Positions 56,409-63,989 of a stretch of 64,000 nucleotides of DNA are shown here, in pieces. The stretch spans positions 248,001-312,000 of the forward strand of contig NZ_CANKWO010000002.1 in NCBI RefSeq assembly GCF_947487515.1, read 5' to 3'. Each line of letters opens with the position of its first letter. Within the stretch, counting starts at the first letter, position 1. The DNA is from an uncultured Litoreibacter sp. Its GTDB lineage: Bacteria; Pseudomonadota; Alphaproteobacteria; Rhodobacterales; Rhodobacteraceae. The position numbers were made by a program, and so were the translations under genes. The notes under the pieces were generated by a model, which worked only from the letters and a program-made list of their open reading frames with translations, searched no databases and had not been told where the DNA came from.

Positions 56409-56801
56409 TCAACGGGAATTTGTCAGCGCAGACATGGTGCCACGGTGAATCATTTGTACCTGCTCTTGCTGCGGGTCAAAGTAGTCTTTGAGCACGGCCA
56501 AACTCAGCCGCGCATCGACGTCCCCACACATGAAGATGTCGATCGCAGCATAGTTATTCTCGGGCCATGTATGGATTGAGATGTGAGATTCTGCCAACAA
56601 AGCAACCCCTGTGAACCCATAGCGGTCCCCAAAGTCATGAACATTCACGTCCAACACGGTTGCGCCTGCTGCCTCGGCCGCTGCACGTAAAACTGTGACC
56701 GCATCGGCGCCATCAAACAATCGAGATGCCCCATAAAAATCCGCGATCAGATGCTGCCCAAGTGCATTGGGGGACATTTCATTCGTCGGCACGTTATTCA
56801 T
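56409..56801 (-). CDS. speD: S-adenosylmethionine decarboxylase proenzyme
   Basis: The 130-residue pyruvoyl enzyme makes decarboxylated SAM, the aminopropyl donor. LLAESHISIHTWPENNYAAIDIFMCGD contains the self-cleavage Glu-Ser bond, the catalytic histidine and cysteine. It is the short prokaryotic class. The track ORF begins at 56948, but the ATG at 56801 gives the proper N-terminus. It is followed by the rhomboid-GNAT gene after 15 bases and works with the membrane SpeE further down. Confidence 0.93.
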   Translation of the reverse strand: MNNVPTNEMSPNALGQHLIADFYGASRLFDGADAVTVLRAAAEAAGATVLDVNVHDFGDRYGFTGVALLAESHISIHTWPENNYAAIDIFMCGDVDARLSLAVLKDYFDPQQEQVQMIHRGTMSALTNSR

Positions 56802-56964
56802 CGTAAATTTCTTCCCTCGTAATGCTCTAGACCTGACGTGCCAACCGCCGTCTGTCAATTCCTTAACAAGCGATGCGGATGACCACAGCTTTAGATCTAC
56901 TCCACATACTGGTGCATAAGGAGCAAACTGATAACATTCAGAATTCACGAAGAGAGAAGGTTAC

Positions 56965-56990
56965 CTAGCATTGGCGTGGCTTCTAATTTG
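56965..56990. repeat. 26-bp direct repeat, copy 1
   Basis: CTAGCATTGGCGTGGCTTCTAATTTG covers the stop codon and 3' flank of the unknown 286-residue gene. An identical copy lies 872 bases away around that gene's start codon. Confidence 0.95.
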
Positions 56991-57843
56991 CGCCCAAGAC
57001 AGGCACATCGTCCATCGTGCATTTCTCAAAGACATATTCGTCAATCAAGGGCCGCAGAACCTCGTCGCTTATGTCCTCGCGGGACCAGTCTTTGAGATGT
57101 TCCAGCAAAACGGGGTCGTCAGAGATACCACGACGACCAGGGCCAAAGTGGAAGTGATAATCAAGGTTCCTCAAGCACCTGTTCGAACCAGCCATCGTCC
57201 CCACGTGAAACCCAAATCCATAGGGCGTCTTCGGTCGGCGTTCGTCATATGTCATGTTGAGACTAAGACTATGAGCAAAGGCTTTGCCATTTTTCACGAA
57301 CACGACTTCGCTGCTCAAGAGGGTTAACTTACGCGATCCGTAGATGCCTTTGGGATGAAATCGACCCAGAGACACCATCATGCTGTCGTAGAGTTCTTCG
57401 TCGGTTCGGTCACCCAATCCACCGCTAACTTCTTCTACCACAGGCATCGCTTCGACCATTCTGGCGTATTCAATGTATTTGCGCGCCGCTTCTTCGCGCG
57501 TGTAACGTCCGCGGCGTTCTAAAGCGTTGATACTTTCAACATAGCCTTGGCTGGACCAATAACTGACACGCGCGTTCGGGAACTCGAGCACGTTATCCCC
57601 CAGCAACAGCGTCGCGCGGCCATTGAATGAAGGGGCATGACGCGTCCACATTGTTCCGTCGTCGTCAACCTTGTAAACAACAGGAGGGAATTCATAATTC
57701 TCGCTACGCGCTTCTAACTCTTGCGCGCTATGCATAACGCCCAAGGTAATGGCTTGATCCAGTCCGCCGAAAAGCAAATACGCAAAGATGCTAACGAAAA
57801 CCGCCGCGGTGGACGTCATGATGATGAAGTCTTTATCTAGCAT
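56983..57843 (-). CDS. Unknown membrane-anchored protein upstream of speD
   Basis: A 286-residue protein I do not recognise. One membrane segment near the N-terminus (IIMTSTAAVFVSIFAYLLF) is followed by a soluble domain with VVYKVDDDGTMWTRHAPSFNGRATLLLG, a helical RRGRYTREEAARKYIEYARMV and HFHFGPGRRGISDDPVLLEHLKDW. The ATG at 57843 is preferred to the track start at 57927. The start and the stop both lie inside copies of the same 26-bp repeat. It is 182 bases upstream of speD and same-strand, so a link to the polyamine cluster is possible but not shown. Confidence 0.65.
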   Translation of the reverse strand: MLDKDFIIMTSTAAVFVSIFAYLLFGGLDQAITLGVMHSAQELEARSENYEFPPVVYKVDDDGTMWTRHAPSFNGRATLLLGDNVLEFPNARVSYWSSQGYVESINALERRGRYTREEAARKYIEYARMVEAMPVVEEVSGGLGDRTDEELYDSMMVSLGRFHPKGIYGSRKLTLLSSEVVFVKNGKAFAHSLSLNMTYDERRPKTPYGFGFHVGTMAGSNRCLRNLDYHFHFGPGRRGISDDPVLLEHLKDWSREDISDEVLRPLIDEYVFEKCTMDDVPVLGAN

Positions 57844-58087
57844 TGGCGTGGCTTCTAATTTGTGCGTGTTCAGAATTAATATAGGCACTATCTTCTGCAT
57901 TAGCATAAAGGGTGTCGAAGGCTGCAATTACGCTCTCCGTGTACTTCATACGATCACTCTTTTCGGTGACATTGCCGGTGTTGAAGGGGAAGAGGTACTT
58001 ATTGTAAGGCGTTTCAGTAATCCGCAACCAACTATACAAAACCGCGCAATCGACGCACCACGCACCATACAGAGGCGAGAAATACAT
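57833..58087 (-). CDS. Possible small protein overlapping the unknown gene's start
   Basis: An 84-residue frame (MYFSPLYGAWCVDCAVLYSW, then MKYTESVIAAFDTLYANAEDSAYINSEHAQ) whose stop overlaps the start of the 286-residue gene by 11 bases. It has no clear ribosome site and no known family. Its C-terminal QIRSHANAR is encoded by the 26-bp repeat, and the second repeat copy would encode the same peptide in the matching frame. This may be the tail of a decayed gene. Confidence 0.3.
   Translation of the reverse strand: MYFSPLYGAWCVDCAVLYSWLRITETPYNKYLFPFNTGNVTEKSDRMKYTESVIAAFDTLYANAEDSAYINSEHAQIRSHANAR
57837..57862. repeat. 26-bp direct repeat, copy 2
   Basis: Identical to copy 1 (CTAGCATTGGCGTGGCTTCTAATTTG). 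It spans the start codon and leader of the 286-residue gene and the last codons of the small ORF upstream of it. Confidence 0.95.
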
Positions 58088-58200
58088 CGTTTTTTCAAGA
58101 AAATTCAGTGTTCTTGTAACGGGAGCGGTTTACTCAGTCGCTTAATTAGTAGCCTTTGCAAAAAATGCCCTTTGATGGGGCTAAAAACTAGGTCAACCAA

Positions 58201-58362
58201 TTGGATGAGAATTTTGAGGAAGTCCTAGGGGCCATCGCTGATGCCGAATGGGCCCGGTCACTCAGCCGCTGGAATAAACTTGGCCCCGACTTGTTGCTTC
58301 CAAACCAAGAAGAGAGGGATGAAATTGTTGTGGCCATTCGACGGCTGCTCAAATCAACATGA
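58201..58362 (+). pseudogene. Possible gene fragment (acidic helical peptide)
   Basis: A 53-codon open frame from a TTG: LDENFEEVLGAIADAEWARS, then LLLPNQEERDEIVVAIRRLL. The composition looks protein-like (amphipathic helices), but there is no ATG and a stop lies just upstream, so it is best read as a fragment of an unknown gene. Confidence 0.3.
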
Positions 58363-58688
58363 TCTTGGGTTATGGCGGAGTTGCATGATGATCAGAGGCA
58401 GAAACAGATCGCTAAGGAAGCTGTCAGCATAGATCCGACTTCTCGATCTTGACCAGACTATGTGATGAAAAGAGCATCAAGATGAGTGTCGTCGTTGCGG
58501 CACTTGAGGTGGAGGTCAAGTAGTCTTCAGGACGATCCTGCCCCGGGTATTTTCAAAACGAGCTAAGAATTTCAACTCGCAACCCGGTTTGGGCTGGTCC
58601 ATATGTTCGAATGAACCCGTAGGTTACCAATAGTAGTGACGCGGCTTACGGCTGGTTGACTATGTGAGGTTGCCAGGATCGCCGCCTT

Positions 58689-58898
58689 TCAGCAGTTCCA
58701 GCTCACGCTTCCGCTCTGTGCGCCGCGAAGGGCGCGTATGAAGAAGTTTGTCGAGCCAACGCGGCCAGTTTGGAGCCAGCGTACATCTTCAGCCGCAAGC
58801 TTGAGACGGCGCTCAAGTCCTTTGGTTGAATAGCCTTTGTTCCGGTCAGAAATGCGCGACCGTTTTCGTTTGTATTGGGCCATGTCGAGGCCTTTCAT
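58689..58898 (-). pseudogene. Possible frameshifted small basic protein
   Basis: The frame begins MAQYKRKRSRISDRNKGYSTKGLERRLKLAAEDV and then loses protein-like character. A different frame over the same bases reads APNWPRWLDKLLHTRPSRRT, then ELELLKGGDPGNLT before a stop, which looks like its continuation. I infer one frameshift. The family is unknown. Confidence 0.3.
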
Positions 58899-59202
58899 GC
58901 AGTTTCGTTACTACATGGCGTTCTCCAATTCTGTGGTTTTCGGGCTCACCGCTGGCCGTGCATCCGCCAGCCGCACTAAATATGGCTTGGTAAAAGTTCG
59001 CGCAAAAGAAATCTCGCAGCTGCAGGACTCTTCAGTTGTTCTTTGCACATTCCCGTGACGGATCCGCACTTCTTCATAACATCAGATGAAGGGAAACAGG
59101 TCGCATAAAACGGGCAATATGTTTCCGCCATGGCGTGATCCAAAAATGTCGTTCACGTCCTCCTTGCTGTCTATCGGGTTGGCAGCCTAGACCTTTCCAG
59201 TC

Positions 59203-60114
59203 ATGTTCCAAATTATGGCATTTGGCGTATTCATCCATCGTACAGACTCAATCTACGACGACGTACCGTCGGAGCGATATCAGTTCCCAAAGCAGTACCT
59301 GACGCGTGTTCAACGGTGTAAGGGTGATTGGATTGTCTATCTCGAACCCAGCAAGGTTAAGAACACCAAGGGCTACTTTGCGGTCGCCAAAGTTCAGGAC
59401 GCAATCCCCGACCTAAGGAATGCGGGCATGCACCTGGCTGTGATCGAACCGGGGACATATCTCGACTTCGGCGATCCTGTACCCTTTCGTGATGCAGATG
59501 ATGTTGTCGAGCAAGGCCTTCTCAATGACCTTGGTAAGATTTCAGGGCGTGCCCAGGCGGCTGTACGACCACTTTCATCAACAGACTTTGCCCGGATTGT
59601 TGAGCGTGGCCTTGGAACCGGCGACGACATTCTCCCTCGGATCGGTCAAGCTGGTGCAGAGGTTGGTTTCAAAGAGGATCAGACACCTTTTCAATTGCCG
59701 TCTGCACGGGAGCGCGTCAATCAATTGACGAGCAGAACTGTTCGCGACCGGAATTTTCGAAAGAACGTTCTCCGCGCATACGGCGAACGATGCGCTATCA
59801 CTGGATTGCGGCTGATCAACGGTGGTGGCCGTGCAGAGGTCGAAGCGGCGCACATTAGGCCAGTCGAACATGATGGCCCCGACATCGTTAGTAACGGAAT
59901 GGCACTATCTGGTACAGCACACTGGATGTTCGATAGGGGGCTGGTAGGGTTATCAGATGAATTAGAGATCCTGGTCTCAAGGCAAGCTAACGACCCTGAT
60001 GCTGTGAAATCCATGCTCAACAGTTCAGGCCACCTTTTGGTACCTGGACGGCCAGCGGAACGACCACGTGCAGAATTTGTGGCTTGGCATCGAGAACACT
60101 GTTTCAAACATTGA
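59203..60114 (+). CDS. HNH endonuclease with N-terminal reader-like domain
   Basis: The 303-residue protein has a C-terminal HNH_2-type nuclease fold: RNFRKNVLRAYGERCAITGL, VEAAHIRPVEHDGPDIVSNGMALSGTAHWMFDRGLVGL. The first 110 residues (FGVFIHRTDSIYDDVPSERYQFPKQYLTRV, WIVYLEPSKVKNTKGYFAVAKV) are an all-beta region resembling EVE/PUA-like domains that recognise modified bases; this is a resemblance only. Such a build would suit a modification-dependent restriction enzyme. No methyltransferase is adjacent. An alternative ATG is at 59215. Confidence 0.75.
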   Translation: MFQIMAFGVFIHRTDSIYDDVPSERYQFPKQYLTRVQRCKGDWIVYLEPSKVKNTKGYFAVAKVQDAIPDLRNAGMHLAVIEPGTYLDFGDPVPFRDADDVVEQGLLNDLGKISGRAQAAVRPLSSTDFARIVERGLGTGDDILPRIGQAGAEVGFKEDQTPFQLPSARERVNQLTSRTVRDRNFRKNVLRAYGERCAITGLRLINGGGRAEVEAAHIRPVEHDGPDIVSNGMALSGTAHWMFDRGLVGLSDELEILVSRQANDPDAVKSMLNSSGHLLVPGRPAERPRAEFVAWHREHCFKH

Positions 60115-60220
60115 GGTTTCGCGCGCCTAAGCCTGCGCTAGAAGGCAATCATAGGCATGGATTTGAATGCGTAAGTCAGAATGCGTGTTAGTGTGGCCTT
60201 GTCACGTGAGGGAGTAACAC

Positions 60221-60652
60221 ATGAGAGTTTGTGGATGTGAGATATCGGCACAGGAGGTTCGGCTTGCCGTTGTCTACCTGAATGATGAAGGCGACGTGGA
60301 AATGCTTCGCTTGAAGGCCACACGAATAGAGCTTGAGGATGACACGTCCGAGGCCGATCTTCGATCATTCTTAGCGGATCTTCAGGAATTTTGCCGAAAG
60401 CATGAAATCGATACCTTCGTTATCAAGACGCGCGCCAAGAAAGGCCGCATGGCAGGTGGAGCGGTATCCTTCAAAATCGAAACTCTGATTCAACTCATTG
60501 AGGGCTGCGAGACCAAGTTCGTAAGTCCGGTCGCGCTCGCGCACTTTGCCAAGAAAGATCTTGAAAAATATCCAGAGAAGCTTCCGGTTTATTTAAAGAA
60601 CGCCTTTCTTGCCGGCGCTTATGCTTTGACGAAGTCAGGGTTTTTAGCCTAG
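60221..60652 (+). CDS. DUF3010 family protein
   Basis: A 143-residue protein with MRVCGCEISAQEVRLAVVYL at the start and KTRAKKGRMAGGAVSFKIETLIQLIEGCETKFVSPVALA in the middle, the pattern of DUF3010. The fold looks RNase H/RuvC-like at the N-terminus (first strand with acidic residue) but catalytic residues are not certain. GAGGGAG lies 8 bases before the ATG. Upstream is the HNH gene, same strand, 106 bases away. Function unknown. Confidence 0.75.
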   Translation: MRVCGCEISAQEVRLAVVYLNDEGDVEMLRLKATRIELEDDTSEADLRSFLADLQEFCRKHEIDTFVIKTRAKKGRMAGGAVSFKIETLIQLIEGCETKFVSPVALAHFAKKDLEKYPEKLPVYLKNAFLAGAYALTKSGFLA

Positions 60653-60721
60653 CGAAGATCGTGAAATTCAGCACAATCAAGCTTATGCAGGCACATATTA
60701 CTCTTCAATGATGGGAACCCC

Positions 60722-60755
60722 AAAAGGGGCGCTACCTGCGCCCCTTCTTTTTCTT
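60722..60755. terminator. Bidirectional terminator between DUF3010 and rtcB
   Basis: GGGGCGC-TACCT-GCGCCCC is a perfect 7-bp stem with TTCTTTTTCTT on the plus side and TTTT on the minus side. It serves both convergent genes and overlaps the last codons of the RtcB fusion. Confidence 0.8.
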
Positions 60756-62729
60756 GTTCATCCAAAATGGAGGTACATCACCCGCCATCATGCAGCCGTA
60801 AGGGTCGATGTAATCGACAATATCAGCCAGACCAAAGCTGTCGATCTGACGCACGACATTGGCCGCATTTTTGTACGACGACGGCAGTTCCGACGCATCA
60901 ATGCCACCGGCGGGAAAGCGGATATCCAATCCCGCCGTTTCAGCCGCCAAAGCCTGCTCTGCCGTCATATCCCCCATCCGGCGCTTGTGCTCGGATCGGG
61001 AAAAGTTACGGCCCGCCCCATGCGGGGAAAAGCCCAAAGCATGATCGGCATCTGACCCACGCACGACCAAAACAGGCTCGGACATGTTCAGCGGGATCAG
61101 TGTCAGACCCGTCGCATCAGCGGCATAATCACCCCAAGCTGGCGTCGCCCCCTTGCCATGATAGAACAGATCACCGCGCTTAAAGACGAAGTTGTGCTCG
61201 TTCCAAAACCTCTCACCCGGTTGTGCGCTGGACCCTTCCACAGTCGCCTGATGGATGGCGTTGTGGTTGGCCTTAGTCCATTTGCGGATCAGTTGCAGAG
61301 CAGCCCAGTAGTCCTGACCATCCTGCGTATCCGCTGGAATCCAAGCATTCTGCTTCAGCGTGTTTGGCGATAGCTTCTTGCGGTACTTCTCCGCTACTTC
61401 CATTCCCAGCTTGTACAGAACGGCCCCTGGCCCACGCGACCCGTGGTGGGTCACGATGGCCGTGCGTCCGCTGTTGCGGGACTTGCCCACAAACAAGAAA
61501 TGGTTGCCATCGCCTTGCGTCCCCAAATGCTCCACTGCCATGCGGAGGATCTTAGGATTGCTCAAAAAGCGGTTCTCACGAAACCCGTCCATTAGGTTTT
61601 GCGACAAGGTAAAGCGTTTGCCGTTCTGCCGCCCGCCGGGACCAAAATGCGTGACCTTCTCTGCCGCATCCAGCACCGCTTTAGGTTCAATCTCACCCAA
61701 ATCGGTCATCATGACGGAACAACAGATATCAGCCGAGTGCATACCCGGATGGATCGCATTCTTAGCTGCAACAACCCCGCCCACTGGGATCGTGCCCATT
61801 GGACCAGCGGGGCACGCATCAGGCATCACCGCAGCAGACACAACAGTCGGTGTGCGCATAACAGCCATCATCGTGTCGCGCACATCGGCAAGGTTCTTTA
61901 CCTCATCCGCATCGTCAGACGCTTCGATGTTGAAATGAAACGGCACATCACCCGCCTTTTGCAAAGGGATCGTTGGGGGTGGCGGAGGGGGTTTCATCCC
62001 TTCCAGCTTGGCCCTGATCTGATCCTCACTATAGCCAGCGGCAAGTCCCGCTTGGGCAATTTCCAGAAGGCGACCGAACTCCTTGCTAGGAATATGGCCC
62101 CAAGCCTTAAGCGTTTCACCTGTAATTTCTATCTGTGTCATTGTTTTCTCTTCACCCGCTGAATAATCAACGCTTTTTTCAATTTTCAAATATGCCGTAG
62201 GCACGTGATCCGTCAGCCAGACACCATTGTCGGCCTGATAGAATGCGTACCCGGCTCGGTGCATTTCACCCGCAGCCACAATCAAGATCACCGGCGCACC
62301 ATGGCGCGCGCCAACCTTGAGAGCCGTTTGCGGGTCACCCGATAAATGCACCTGCTGGCGAGACATCGGGCGCAGCCCATCAGTCATGATCGCCGTGACG
62401 GTCACCTCTGCTGTACCATGGTAAAGCCGCGATGGCGGTTCAATCGCTTCCACACCGAGATCAACGGCAATCGAATGTCCTTGAGCGGCACGGATTTGGT
62501 CGCCCGTATCCGACAAGCTAAGCCGTTTTTTGTCATTGGTTTCCACAATTTCGACCAGTTGAGCTTGGCTTATGGGCAGGTCGTGGTCGGCCAATGCCGT
62601 CAGCAACACTTCCACCGCAACCCACCCCTCTGAATCGGGCGTTAGGTCAAGCTTCTCGGGCGTATGGCGCAAAACCTGCGCTAACAACCTGCTCACTTTT
62701 TGCAGGTGTTTTTTCTCTTTGTTTGTCAT
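60732..62729 (-). CDS. Fusion of RNA 2'-phosphotransferase (Tpt1/KptA) and RNA ligase RtcB
   Basis: A 665-residue single chain. Residues 1-185 are Tpt1/KptA: LLAQVLRHTPEKLDLTPDSEGWV (catalytic Arg-His), ETNDKKRLSL, AAQGHS, RQQVHLSGD and VGARHGAPVIL; this enzyme removes an internal 2'-phosphate using NAD. Residues 197-665 are RtcB, which joins 2',3'-cyclic phosphate to 5'-OH RNA ends with GTP. It has HSADICC, GTQGDGNHF, HHGSRGPG, and the guanylated histidine in FSPHGAGRNFSR. The ATG at 62729 follows the upstream stop by 5 bases. A second ATG at 62141, exactly where RtcB begins, has GGTGAAGAG upstream and could give free RtcB. Pairing these two activities in one protein is unusual. Confidence 0.92.
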   Translation of the reverse strand: MTNKEKKHLQKVSRLLAQVLRHTPEKLDLTPDSEGWVAVEVLLTALADHDLPISQAQLVEIVETNDKKRLSLSDTGDQIRAAQGHSIAVDLGVEAIEPPSRLYHGTAEVTVTAIMTDGLRPMSRQQVHLSGDPQTALKVGARHGAPVILIVAAGEMHRAGYAFYQADNGVWLTDHVPTAYLKIEKSVDYSAGEEKTMTQIEITGETLKAWGHIPSKEFGRLLEIAQAGLAAGYSEDQIRAKLEGMKPPPPPPTIPLQKAGDVPFHFNIEASDDADEVKNLADVRDTMMAVMRTPTVVSAAVMPDACPAGPMGTIPVGGVVAAKNAIHPGMHSADICCSVMMTDLGEIEPKAVLDAAEKVTHFGPGGRQNGKRFTLSQNLMDGFRENRFLSNPKILRMAVEHLGTQGDGNHFLFVGKSRNSGRTAIVTHHGSRGPGAVLYKLGMEVAEKYRKKLSPNTLKQNAWIPADTQDGQDYWAALQLIRKWTKANHNAIHQATVEGSSAQPGERFWNEHNFVFKRGDLFYHGKGATPAWGDYAADATGLTLIPLNMSEPVLVVRGSDADHALGFSPHGAGRNFSRSEHKRRMGDMTAEQALAAETAGLDIRFPAGGIDASELPSSYKNAANVVRQIDSFGLADIVDYIDPYGCMMAGDVPPFWMNKKKKGRR

Positions 62730-62734
62730 CTTCT

Positions 62735-63751
62735 TTAACTCTCTTGGGCGGACAGATTTCCGACCCATTTCTTGTGATAATACGTCATGCGCCATTGCAC
62801 GGATTTCGCTTTGTCATTGGTCAGCGACATGACCAAACCGTCGCCTTCAGGTGCCCCGACCGTGATCAGGTAATCAGCGGCCAGACTACGCAGTTTGGCG
62901 CTTTTGTCTTGACCGGCATGGCGCAGCACCATCGCACGGGTATCCGATGAGACCTCTACCGCGCGTTTTTCGCGACGCGGTACTTTCTGGCGCTGGTTGA
63001 AGACCTTGTCATGCCACACCCAATCAGAGCCTTCGGTCCAACGGGCATGGCCTGTCAGCAAAGTTTCGACTGCAACAGCGCGTACAAATACCGATTGTGC
63101 ACACAGCGCCAAATCGGGCAAAGCCCAATCATAGTCAGGACTGCGCAGAAGTTGCCGTAACGAACCTCCCAACGGCCCAGTTGCGGTTTCCATGAACGTC
63201 GCTTTGACGACCAACGGCCAATCACGATACGCCGCCAACATCTGCGCCACTACAGCACCACCGCGTTCCCAACGGGCAACACGGTCCAGCACAAAAAGGC
63301 AAAGCGGGACCAACTCCTCCTGGCTCAACTTTGGCAAAACAGCCTCAAGTCGAGAAAAAGCGGCTTTGCGAACTTTAGCTGCCCAATCGTTGCGCCGCAG
63401 CAAAAGTGCCGTTAGCGCGGCGGTATCCTCCATTGGTGCAACCCGCACAGCGCGCGCGCGGAGACGCCCATCAGCGGCATGTATTACAAGCAACCCTAAG
63501 GAAGGATTTCTGGAAAATTGCACCCCCCAATCAACAGGGCCTGATTTGGCAATCCACGACACCACCCTGGAAGCAGCTCGCACAGGCGCACGATACGCTT
63601 TGCTCCGAAACGGCTGATCAAGCTGGGCCACTTGTTGCGGGCTTAGTAACTTGCGACGCTCTTCAAACAATGACAGCGCAAACGGATCAAGCTTGCCATT
63701 TGCGGCCTGCCATGCGGCATCAAATCGAGATATGTCTTGGTTCAGTTTCAT
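62735..63751 (-). CDS. Helical-repeat-like protein of the RNA-repair operon, unknown function
   Basis: A 338-residue protein without membrane segments. The middle shows repeated paired helices (ALTALLLRRNDWAAKVRKAAFSRLEAVLPKL, ELVPLCLFVLDRVARWERGGAVVAQML, SAKLRSLAADYLITVG) suggestive of HEAT/ARM-type repeats. The ATG at 63751 has GAGAG upstream and begins MKLNQDISRFDAAWQ; the track start, a GTG at 63814, would run into the upstream RNA. It is 5 bases from the Tpt1-RtcB gene, so it is almost surely co-expressed. It may bind RNA or tether the ligase; function is inferred from context only. Confidence 0.75.
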   Translation of the reverse strand: MKLNQDISRFDAAWQAANGKLDPFALSLFEERRKLLSPQQVAQLDQPFRSKAYRAPVRAASRVVSWIAKSGPVDWGVQFSRNPSLGLLVIHAADGRLRARAVRVAPMEDTAALTALLLRRNDWAAKVRKAAFSRLEAVLPKLSQEELVPLCLFVLDRVARWERGGAVVAQMLAAYRDWPLVVKATFMETATGPLGGSLRQLLRSPDYDWALPDLALCAQSVFVRAVAVETLLTGHARWTEGSDWVWHDKVFNQRQKVPRREKRAVEVSSDTRAMVLRHAGQDKSAKLRSLAADYLITVGAPEGDGLVMSLTNDKAKSVQWRMTYYHKKWVGNLSAQES

Positions 63752-63813
63752 CTTCTTCACTCTCAAATCAAGCCACACGCAGAACAAGGCATTTGCAGGA
63801 TGAATTTCCGCCA

Positions 63814-63989
63814 CCAGATTGCTCTGGGCTGGGGTTGAACCAGCACGGGCCCGAGGGCCCTACCCATGAAGGGCTGCGTCTACCTGTAATCCTGCAGGCA
63901 TTTCTGACTATGGTCCCGGGGGACGAGGATGCGTGAGATGGGTTTCCCCGACCGTTTTGAGCGATGTAATCCCACGGGCATTCCCCCGG
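63814..63989 (-). ncRNA. Structured RNA with tRNA-like module, candidate Y-RNA (YrlA-like)
   Basis: On the minus strand, CCGGGGGA (63989-63982) pairs with TCCCCCGG (63923-63916). It is stacked on ATGC(CC)GTGGGAT with ATCTCACGCAT, giving a 19-bp helix with two bulges that encloses a GGG-GAAA-CCC hairpin. Next come a D-arm, CCTG-CAGGATTA-CAGG, a small hairpin GCCC-TTCAT-GGGT and a long variable-like stem GGGCC-CTCG-GGCCC. A canonical T-arm, GCTGG-TTCAACC-CCAGC, follows, and then CCAGA-GCAA-TCTGG. There is no 7-bp acceptor stem, so it is not a normal tRNA. A bulged helix plus tRNA mimic next to rtcB is how bacterial Y RNAs look. Ends are uncertain. Confidence 0.6.

Larger units (their letters stand above)
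58088..59202. other. Gene-poor accessory stretch with small ORF fragments
   Basis: About 1.1 kb without a convincing intact gene, noticeably more AT-rich and stop-rich by eye than the flanks. It contains two possible small frames listed separately and no recognisable transposase or integrase motif. It separates the polyamine cluster from the HNH and DUF3010 genes and looks like a degraded insertion site. Confidence 0.5.

Noticed and set aside
56965-57862. Transposon bounded by direct repeats
   Set aside because: The repeats are direct, 26 bp, and overlap coding ends. There is no transposase or terminal inverted repeat, so a mobile element is not supported.
58088-59202. Insertion sequence remnant
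   Set aside because: No DDE, HUH or serine recombinase motif and no inverted terminal repeats were seen in any frame.
63814-63905. Ordinary tRNA gene
   Set aside because: The T-arm and D-arm are convincing, but no 7-bp acceptor stem or standard anticodon arm can be drawn, so it is listed as a tRNA-like RNA instead.
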